Shown: positions 22,568 to 28,696 of the stretch, one piece after another | How the letters are laid out: the number at the start of each line of letters is the position of its first letter | Numbering within the stretch: position 1 is the first letter of the stretch | NCBI GenBank assembly: GCA_964598065.1 | Contig: CAZRAW010000020.1 | Location: 1-28,696, forward strand | DNA: 28,696 bases | Direction of reading: 5' to 3' | Origin: Sulfidibacterium sp964598065 | GTDB lineage: Bacteria; Bacteroidota; Bacteroidia; Bacteroidales; F082 | Notes under the pieces: generated by a model | What the model saw: the letters and a program-made list of their open reading frames with translations, nothing else | The model's database searches: none | Told to the model about the DNA's origin: nothing | Position numbers and translations under genes: made by a program

Positions 22568-24055
22568 TTAACTGGCTTTCACCTTTTCCCGGATATAGTT
22601 ATGAATACCCGCAGCAGCTTTACGGCCATCGCCCATGGCCAGAATCACGGTAGCGCCACCACGAACAATATCGCCACCGGCAAAAATATCAGGAATGGAA
22701 CTTTGCATGGTTTCTTTATCCACCACAATGGTTCCCCAATCGGTCATTTTCAGCTCTTTCAGGCTACTGGGAACAATAGGATTGGGTGAAACACCCACGG
22801 CCACAACAACCAAATCAACATCAATATCGAATTCGGAACCTTCGATGGGAATCGGCCTTCTACGTCCGGAGGAATCGGGTTCGCCAAGATTCATTTTTTG
22901 GACACGCATTTTGTTAACACGGCCTGTTTTATCGGCGAAATATTCCACAGGATTGTGCAGGTTCATAAATTCAATATCCTCGGCCATAGCATGATGTACT
23001 TCCTCAACACGGGCAGGCATCTCCTCAAGTGAGCGACGGTAAATAATCATGGCACGTTCGGCACCGAGGCGTTTGGCTGTACGAACAGAGTCCATGGCGG
23101 TATTTCCACCACCAATAACGGCTACGTTTTTTCCGAACAAAACAGGCGTGTCGTAATCTTCTTTAGCTGCTTTCATCAGATTCATACGTGTCAGATATTC
23201 GTTGGAAGAAAAAATTCCGTTGTAGTTTTCGCCGGGAATATTCATAAAGCGAGGCAATCCGGCACCACTTCCCACAAAGAAAGCCTGATATCCATGTGTC
23301 CGGAGGTCTTCAAAATCAGCAGTTTTGCCTACTATAAAATCGGTGTGAAATTTAACGCCCATTTTACGCATATTTTCAATCTCCACATCCACAATGTCGT
23401 TTGGTAAACGAAATTCGGGAATTCCATATTTCAACACCCCGCCAATTTCGTGAAGGGCCTCGAAGACAGTAACGTCGTAACCGAGTTTTGCCAGATCGCC
23501 GGCAGCAGCAAGGCCGGAAGGGCCGGAACCAACTACAGCTACTTTAATTCCGTTAGATTCGGCAGTTTCAGGAATATTCATATTGCCACTTTCCCTTTCA
23601 TAATCAGCGGCAAAACGTTCCAGATGTCCAATGGCGATAGGCGGCTTGTGAAGTTTCTGAGTATAGAAACAGCTCAGCTCACATTGTTTCTCCTGTGGGC
23701 AGACACGACCGCAAACTGCCGGAAGCGCATTGGTCTCCTTAATGGTAGCAGCAGCGCCGAGGAAGTCTTTGGATTCTATTTTCTTAATAAATTTAGGAAT
23801 ATCTATGCCCACCGGGCAGCCGATAGTGCAGGTTGGCTGGGGGCAATCTAAGCAGCGGTTTGCTTCGGCAATAGCCATTTGTTCCGTAACACCGAGGTTC
23901 ACCTCAATAATATTTTTATTCCTTACATGCGGGTCCTGCTCAGGCATTTGAACACGTTCGAGGCTTGTACGTTCTTTGGCTTTCATAGATTTGCGCAATT
24001 CGGCACGCCATGCTTCAGACCTTCCTTCTTTGATATAATCAGCTATATTCTCCAT
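22568..24055 (-). CDS. nfnB: NADH-dependent ferredoxin:NADP oxidoreductase, large subunit (NfnB; GltD-like)
   Basis: 495-residue FAD and iron-sulfur protein, often annotated as glutamate synthase small chain. The N-terminal domain carries cysteines for two [4Fe-4S] clusters (CLDCPQPTCTIGCPVG at ~69-84 and CGRVCPQEKQCELSC). Two dinucleotide folds follow: VAVVGSGPSGLAAAGDLA (FAD) and VAVIGGGNTAMDSVRTA (NADPH), with FAGGDIVRGGATVILAMGDG near the end. Its ATG overlaps the nfnA stop by one base (TAATG). With NfnA it would couple NADPH, NADH and ferredoxin by flavin-based electron bifurcation. The glutamate synthase large chain is absent here, which favours the Nfn reading. Activity is inferred from the pair. 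Confidence 0.87.
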   Translation of the reverse strand: MENIADYIKEGRSEAWRAELRKSMKAKERTSLERVQMPEQDPHVRNKNIIEVNLGVTEQMAIAEANRCLDCPQPTCTIGCPVGIDIPKFIKKIESKDFLGAAATIKETNALPAVCGRVCPQEKQCELSCFYTQKLHKPPIAIGHLERFAADYERESGNMNIPETAESNGIKVAVVGSGPSGLAAAGDLAKLGYDVTVFEALHEIGGVLKYGIPEFRLPNDIVDVEIENMRKMGVKFHTDFIVGKTADFEDLRTHGYQAFFVGSGAGLPRFMNIPGENYNGIFSSNEYLTRMNLMKAAKEDYDTPVLFGKNVAVIGGGNTAMDSVRTAKRLGAERAMIIYRRSLEEMPARVEEVHHAMAEDIEFMNLHNPVEYFADKTGRVNKMRVQKMNLGEPDSSGRRRPIPIEGSEFDIDVDLVVVAVGVSPNPIVPSSLKELKMTDWGTIVVDKETMQSSIPDIFAGGDIVRGGATVILAMGDGRKAAAGIHNYIREKVKAS

Positions 24056-24891
24056 TATGCAACAGTTTCAACAGTTTTTAAATATTTTTCGTAGGCCTCG
24101 TGTTCCTGCATTTTATAAGCGCCCATACGCATCATCATTTCGTCCCAGTCAACCTGGAAAGCATCGAACTCAGGACCATCCACACAAACAAATTTTGTTT
24201 TCCCACCTATAGAGACACGACAGGCGCCACACATTCCCGTTCCGTCAACCATAATCGTATTCAGGCTGACTTCGGTAGGGATATTATATTTTTTGGTGGT
24301 AAGGCTTCCGAATTTCATCATAATGGCCGGACCGATAACAACGGCTTTGTTAACCTTCTCACGCTGAATAATTTCTTCCATTCCTGCTGTTACCAATCCT
24401 TTCTTTCCATAAGAACCATCATCGGTCATAATGATGACTTCGTCGGAATATTTTCTCATTTCGTCTTCCATAATAATCAACTCTTTGGTACGACCCGCCA
24501 AAACGGTAATCACTTTGTTTCCTGCTTCTTTCAAAGCTTTCACAATGGGCATCATCGGGGCAACTCCTACGCCACCACCGGCACAAAGCACCGTGCCATA
24601 ATTTTCAATATGGGTAGCGCGTCCCAAAGGGCCTACCACATCAAGGATTTCATCTCCAATTTTTTTTGCTAACAGTTTTGCGGAAGTAACACCTACTTTT
24701 TGTACAACCAAAGTAATGGTCCCCTTTACAGTATCTCCATCAGCAATAGTTAATGGAATCCTCTCCCCTTTTTCATCAAGCCTGATAATTACAAAATGAC
24801 CGGCTTTGCGGGAGTTAGCTATATCAGGAGCTTCCAGAACAATTTTGGCGACATTTTCTGAGAAGAACTCCATTTCAACTATTTTATTCAT
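24055..24891 (-). CDS. nfnA: NADH-dependent ferredoxin:NADP oxidoreductase, small subunit (NfnA; PyrK/SudB-like)
   Basis: 278-residue ferredoxin-NADP reductase-like protein. The FAD domain is at ~1-100 (HFVIIRLDEKGERIPLTIAD), followed by an NAD(H) domain (VLCAGGGVGVAPMMPIVKAL at ~100-119) and a C-terminal [2Fe-2S] motif (TGMCGACRVSIGGKTKFVCVDGPEFD). This is the arrangement of NfnA and of dihydroorotate dehydrogenase electron-transfer subunits. The adjacent NfnB-like gene, with overlapping stop and start codons, decides for Nfn. A sulfide dehydrogenase name is also used for such pairs. It is first in the operon, with a TAAATTTG promoter 41 bp upstream. Confidence 0.88.
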   Translation of the reverse strand: MNKIVEMEFFSENVAKIVLEAPDIANSRKAGHFVIIRLDEKGERIPLTIADGDTVKGTITLVVQKVGVTSAKLLAKKIGDEILDVVGPLGRATHIENYGTVLCAGGGVGVAPMMPIVKALKEAGNKVITVLAGRTKELIIMEDEMRKYSDEVIIMTDDGSYGKKGLVTAGMEEIIQREKVNKAVVIGPAIMMKFGSLTTKKYNIPTEVSLNTIMVDGTGMCGACRVSIGGKTKFVCVDGPEFDAFQVDWDEMMMRMGAYKMQEHEAYEKYLKTVETVA

Positions 24892-24932
24892 AATATCTTT
24901 TTTAGTTCAATTAGTACACTGATTATGAGGCG

Positions 24933-24940
24933 CAAATTTA
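24933..24940 (-). promoter_or_regulatory. Promoter -7 box of the nfnAB operon
   Basis: TAAATTTG on the minus strand is an exact TAnnTTTG match, 41 bp before the nfnA start. No -33 TTTG was found at 19-20 bp. Confidence 0.6.
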
Positions 24941-25107
24941 GAAAAATTGCCTGCATAGAGCGATTTTACATCGTTTATTTTTAACAAGATGCAGAAAATC
25001 TGCAAATTACAAATTCAATTTAAATTCAGTCTAATCCAATATGTTAAAAAGGAGGGAAAATGGGATATAAACCTTTCGAAAAGCAGAAAAATTTTCTTAC
25101 GGGAAAT

Positions 25108-28100
25108 CTATCGATGGATAACATAAATACGTCTTTTCCCATCCATTTTTACTTTAAGCGGCTTGCTGAAACGTACATGCCTGAAATATTTCCCTTCTTC
25201 CACAATTTCCTGGGTTTCCAACATAGCATAATTCAAAAGGCTGTTATGCATTTCGGGCTGGATAGTGAAATATCCCACATTCATACTGGTTACATTGAGG
25301 AAAAAATGAGAACCCGAAGAAGCATCTAACGGAAAATTCTCTAAGCTGGTTTCCACCATAACTTTGGCATTGGAAATTTGTGACCATCGTACCGGTATGC
25401 CAATCCATTTGTCGCGGGTACCCCATCGTCCGGGGCCAATGAGAATATATTGTCTGTTTTCGCTGACCATTTTTTTGTTGAACAACTCTGCTTCAATGCC
25501 CATATCTTCTGTCCGACTCTTATCAAATTTTTTCGGGTCCACATAAACTACGTCCCGGATATTTTCGACAAGTCCGTTTCCCATACCAATTTCCGTATAG
25601 AGAAGTATATCTTCCGGTTTTATTTCGGCCATATCCACTTCACAATCCGCACTCTGGGAGATCAGGGGTTTTATCTGCAAAATATAAAAAGTGGCTTTAC
25701 CTTCCTTATCGCGGTTCAAATCAACAGCATATTCCATTTCAACAGCTGTCCCCATGGCTTCTTTTCCCAGCTCAAGCAAAACACTAAGCGTTTTTGCCAA
25801 AGGAACATAGTTGTATTTCAATATGTTGGCAAAGTTTATAATACGTGGCCCCGATTTGGTAAGTCCCGGATAAATAGTGTTGTTGTCGGGGTTATAAACA
25901 GAGGCGCAATGCTTCAATGCCCCCTGGGTTTCCGCTACGCTGATGTCGGCCAAGGTCAGTCCGGCATCTTCTCCTTCCATTAAGTTTAGATTTGTTTTTT
26001 CCAAATCCACGGCATAAAAATTTACCTGCGAGTTTTTAAACTGGTCTTTGGGTGTGTTGATTTCCACCCCCGGATATTGGGGCGAAAAGCGATAGGCACG
26101 GTTCCCCTCCACCACATATTTCCCAAGTCCCACAGCAGCAATAGCAAAGCCCTCTTCTGGTTTCATGTGGGCAAAAGGATAGTAGTTGTATGATTGTGCC
26201 ACGCCACTAATGTGCGGATAATAGAGATTGTCGTACCGGTTGCCGACCACTTCCTCAATCACCACGGCCATTCTTTCATCTTCGAGCTTGTAATTGATTG
26301 CTTTGACATAATCCTTTGATATGGTGGAGTAAAGTGAGGCATACACCAGTTTTACGGCATCGCCAAGTTGTTTGTGCCGTACGACGAAATCCTCGTGACT
26401 GTTAGGCAGAATGTAGGTTTCAAAAACACCTGCAAAGGGGAGTGTGAGCGAATCTTCAAAAAGGCTGGAAGAACGTACGGCAATGGGATTTTTAATATGC
26501 CGAAGAATAGCAGTTAGTTTTTCCGACAGGTTCTCGGAGAGCTCCGTACCCAAAAAAGCTTTTTTGATTTTTTGGGTGTCTTTTTCAAAAAGTGCAAGTT
26601 TGTTCAGCTGGTTTTTGGCGATAAATTCTTCAAATTCTTTTGTCCCGATAATAAAAGTAAGTGGCGTCTTTATCTGAATATCAGGAACATATTGTAAAAA
26701 ATTAAAATTATGAATTAATGCATTGATAAAAGCGAGTCCGCGGCCTTTTCCACCCAGCGAGCCATCAGCGAGGGTATATAAATTACCGGGATTAAGGGCT
26801 ATTTCGGGCTCAAAAGGTATAAGGTTTCCGCTTTCGGCTTCATCGCGATGCTCTTTAATCATCTCAATCAAAGCTTCCCGTAACTCCCGGGCATCTTTGT
26901 AGTCGCTTACCTTTTTGGGATTAATAAAATTGGCGGCTTTAATCTCCTGCCGGGCCATAAGCCACATGGAAAAGTGGTTACGACTGGCATGAAACAGCAG
27001 AGAATCATCAGGAATATTATGTAACTGCTGTTCGAATTCACGAATGTTAGCCGCCCGTGCTATTACATTTCCCCGGCTGTCTTTGAAAATAAAATCACCA
27101 AATCCGAGATAGTTTGTGATAAAATGCTGAAAGTCTTCGTAAAGTGTTTCAGAGTTTTTGTCAATAAACAGCGAATTGTATTTCCTCGCTACTGCAGCAT
27201 ATGAAGGGTCGGCAGATTGCATAATCACCGGCAGGTTCTTCAGCTCTTTTCTGGCGTAGTCAAGCAATTCGACTCCGGCATCGTCGTTGACCTTTCCGTG
27301 GCGTTCATATTTCACATCGGTAATTAAACACAGCAGGTTATCCTTATATTTGTCAATGATGTCCACAGCCTGTTCAAACGAAGGCGCAAACAAAATTTTC
27401 GGACGAGCACGCATGCGCAACACTTTATACAGCTCGTCCGTACTTACATCATCGATAATGCGCTTGGTTTGCTCCATGATCACGCGGTACAAAAAAGAAA
27501 GATATCGCGACGAATAGATCGGAGAATCTTCGGCAAGCAGTATCACTCTTACTTTTCCCCGGCGTGTATCGTTCTCCACATTCATCTGATCCTCTAACAA
27601 TTTAATCATAGAGAAAAAGATGTTGCTGTCGCCGTTCCAGGAAAAAACACGATCAATAAAACGTAATTTAGTCTGTTCGCTTTTAAAATATTCCACATCG
27701 CTGTTGTTGTTCAACAGAAGAAAAATAGGAATGTAAGGATATTTTTCTTTTATGCGCTGACTGGCAATAATCGGCGTTTTTTTATCAACGCCCACCATAT
27801 AAATAATCTGGTCGAAATGCCGTCTTTTCAAAATGTCAAATGCCTGTTCAGCCGAGGAGGCTCCTGTAATCCGCGGAATAGAGGTAAGGTTCAGCTGTCC
27901 GTATTGTCCCAGCATATGTTCCGAAAAACGCCCTTCCCTTTCGATGGCATAGGCATCATAAAGGCTTGATATCAAAAGAATTTCTTTTACTTTAAAAGGC
28001 ATCAGATCATGGTAGACATCACGGGTGTTGGTATTTTTGTTTAAAAAGTGCTGCAAAAACCGGCTACTGATAATACCTTTTTTTGTCTCCTCGTTTTCCG

Positions 28101-28509
28101 GAGATTCTTTTTCGTACTCATCGGGTTGTTGCAACCGTTCCTGCTTGTTCAGGTAACGGCGAATGAGGTTTACCAGGCTTTTGAAAAAATAATCCTGATT
28201 TTTGTTGATATTTTCCTCTTCCGAATCTATATTCTGTGTACAATAATGCATCGAACCCTTTTTTCCTGAATGTGTAAAAAACACTATTTCATTGCAGGAT
28301 GCCGATTTCCCTTTTCCTTTTACGCTGTATTCCTGTCCGTCATAAGTAATTCTGAAAAAATCAAAATGAGCGAGCTGTTCCTGCTCCGAAAGAATCTCAA
28401 CAATCAGTTTAAGTGTGCTTTCCACATTCCTGTTTTGCCGGATTACATGGTTAATTTTGCTCATTGCCTCCAGCAGGTTCATATACCGAAAAGATTTGTT
28501 CGTAGGCAT
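25108..28509 (-). CDS. Receiver-like/PEP-synthase ATP-binding domain fusion protein, function unknown
   Basis: 1133 residues. Residues 1-~150 are a GAF-like or unassigned sensory region (MSKINHVIRQNRNVESTLKL). Residues ~170-310 look like a degenerate receiver (ILLISSLYDAYAIE). Residues ~318-470 resemble a second one, with an acidic pair E327-D328 in LLAEDSP and a phosphoacceptor-like D398 in LITDVKY. From ~575 comes the ATP-binding domain of PEP synthase/PPDK (SLGGKGRGLAFINAL around 584-598, AVRSSSLFEDS, LPFAGVFETY). The swivelling phosphohistidine domain and the PEP-binding barrel of PpsA are absent. The C-terminal ~170 residues have a conserved-looking GPGRWGTRDKWIGIPVRW. Such proteins are usually annotated as PEP/pyruvate-binding domain proteins. 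The domains suggest a signal-controlled phosphotransfer enzyme; the reaction is unknown. Confidence 0.82.
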   Translation of the reverse strand: MPTNKSFRYMNLLEAMSKINHVIRQNRNVESTLKLIVEILSEQEQLAHFDFFRITYDGQEYSVKGKGKSASCNEIVFFTHSGKKGSMHYCTQNIDSEEENINKNQDYFFKSLVNLIRRYLNKQERLQQPDEYEKESPENEETKKGIISSRFLQHFLNKNTNTRDVYHDLMPFKVKEILLISSLYDAYAIEREGRFSEHMLGQYGQLNLTSIPRITGASSAEQAFDILKRRHFDQIIYMVGVDKKTPIIASQRIKEKYPYIPIFLLLNNNSDVEYFKSEQTKLRFIDRVFSWNGDSNIFFSMIKLLEDQMNVENDTRRGKVRVILLAEDSPIYSSRYLSFLYRVIMEQTKRIIDDVSTDELYKVLRMRARPKILFAPSFEQAVDIIDKYKDNLLCLITDVKYERHGKVNDDAGVELLDYARKELKNLPVIMQSADPSYAAVARKYNSLFIDKNSETLYEDFQHFITNYLGFGDFIFKDSRGNVIARAANIREFEQQLHNIPDDSLLFHASRNHFSMWLMARQEIKAANFINPKKVSDYKDARELREALIEMIKEHRDEAESGNLIPFEPEIALNPGNLYTLADGSLGGKGRGLAFINALIHNFNFLQYVPDIQIKTPLTFIIGTKEFEEFIAKNQLNKLALFEKDTQKIKKAFLGTELSENLSEKLTAILRHIKNPIAVRSSSLFEDSLTLPFAGVFETYILPNSHEDFVVRHKQLGDAVKLVYASLYSTISKDYVKAINYKLEDERMAVVIEEVVGNRYDNLYYPHISGVAQSYNYYPFAHMKPEEGFAIAAVGLGKYVVEGNRAYRFSPQYPGVEINTPKDQFKNSQVNFYAVDLEKTNLNLMEGEDAGLTLADISVAETQGALKHCASVYNPDNNTIYPGLTKSGPRIINFANILKYNYVPLAKTLSVLLELGKEAMGTAVEMEYAVDLNRDKEGKATFYILQIKPLISQSADCEVDMAEIKPEDILLYTEIGMGNGLVENIRDVVYVDPKKFDKSRTEDMGIEAELFNKKMVSENRQYILIGPGRWGTRDKWIGIPVRWSQISNAKVMVETSLENFPLDASSGSHFFLNVTSMNVGYFTIQPEMHNSLLNYAMLETQEIVEEGKYFRHVRFSKPLKVKMDGKRRIYVIHR

Positions 28510-28525
28510 AGCGTAATATTTTTAA

Positions 28526-28533
28526 CAAAAATA
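28526..28533 (-). promoter_or_regulatory. Promoter -7 box of the 1133-residue fusion gene
   Basis: TATTTTTG on the minus strand matches TAnnTTTG, 16 bp before the ATG at 28509, which supports that start. Confidence 0.5.
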
Positions 28534-28558
28534 ATCTAAAAATCTCTTGTTGGAGTTG

Positions 28559-28577
28559 TTTAAAGTTAAATGGGATT
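28559..28577. repeat. 19-bp dispersed repeat, copy 2
   Basis: Identical to 9109-9127 (TTTAAAGTTAAATGGGATT), here 50 bp upstream of the 1133-residue gene. The remaining sequence to the window end (28578-28696) shows no gene or further structure that I can support. Confidence 0.6.
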
Positions 28578-28696
28578 TTCGAAAGAAAGATATTGACCTT
28601 GTTGGCGAAGCCCGGCTTTTATTTCATAGCTATAAAAAAGTTAAAGGCGAAACTTTATGTCAAAAATCGTTAGTAATCAATCGGAAATCAATTAAT

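Noticed and set aside
22568..24891. Glutamate synthase (GltBD) reading of the GltD-like gene
   Set aside because: The large glutamate synthase chain is absent, and the overlapping partner is an FAD/NAD/[2Fe-2S] NfnA-type protein.
25060..25329. Plus-strand 89-codon frame with a good AGGAGG before its ATG
   Set aside because: Nearly all of it is antisense to the conserved C-terminus of the 1133-residue gene, the protein has no recognisable features, and Shine-Dalgarno sites are not a reliable start signal in this phylum.

Overview
The window looks like a chromosomal segment of a Bacteroidota bacterium, probably in the Bacteroidales/Marinilabiliales range. This rests on TAnnTTTG promoter boxes before several genes, the near absence of Shine-Dalgarno sequences, Bacteroidota-like forms of RplS, DnaN, RmuC and PlsY, a CarboxypepD_reg-like secreted protein, an NfnAB pair, and a very long protein with an orphan PEP-synthase ATP-binding module. 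No rRNA, tRNA, CRISPR array or complete insertion sequence was seen.

Left part (1-8.6 kb), mostly housekeeping: rmuC and rlmB on the plus strand, rplS on the minus strand, a secreted M1-type zinc aminopeptidase flanked by two copies of a ~50-bp direct repeat, then tpiA, plsY and dnaN. A perfect bidirectional terminator separates dnaN from a convergent PaaI-like thioesterase gene.

Accessory part (9.1-11.7 kb): an AT-rich two-gene type II restriction-modification module, endonuclease then N6-adenine-type methylase, overlapping by 8 bp and with its own promoter.

Fatty-acid part (11.8-18.7 kb, minus strand): tetR, fadA (thiolase) and fadJ (hydratase/3-hydroxyacyl-CoA dehydrogenase) are tightly packed. 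After a 437-bp gap full of short repeats and hairpins come an acyl-CoA dehydrogenase and an alpha-methylacyl-CoA racemase-like gene. Immediately behind these lies a ~34-codon ghost of an acyl-CoA synthetase. Together they would oxidise, reduce, hydrate and cleave acyl-CoAs, including possibly 2-methyl-branched ones. Two identical-pattern palindromes (TAACT-N3-AGTTA, centres 40 bp apart) in and just below the tetR promoter are strong candidates for its operators.

Right part (18.8-28.7 kb): a MalY/PatB-type lyase gene reduced by an in-frame internal deletion of about 230 codons, a membrane-anchored SRPBCC protein, a CarboxypepD_reg-like exported protein, a dihydroorotate-dehydrogenase-like flavoprotein lacking the usual active-site motif, nfnB and nfnA (electron-bifurcating NADH/ferredoxin:NADP transhydrogenase), and the 1133-residue receiver/ATP-grasp fusion.

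The most unusual items are the two gene remnants, the paired TetR operators, heptamer tandem repeats of three different sequences at three loci, the repeat mosaic inside the fatty-acid cluster, and the receiver-PPDK_N fusion without a phosphohistidine or PEP-binding domain.
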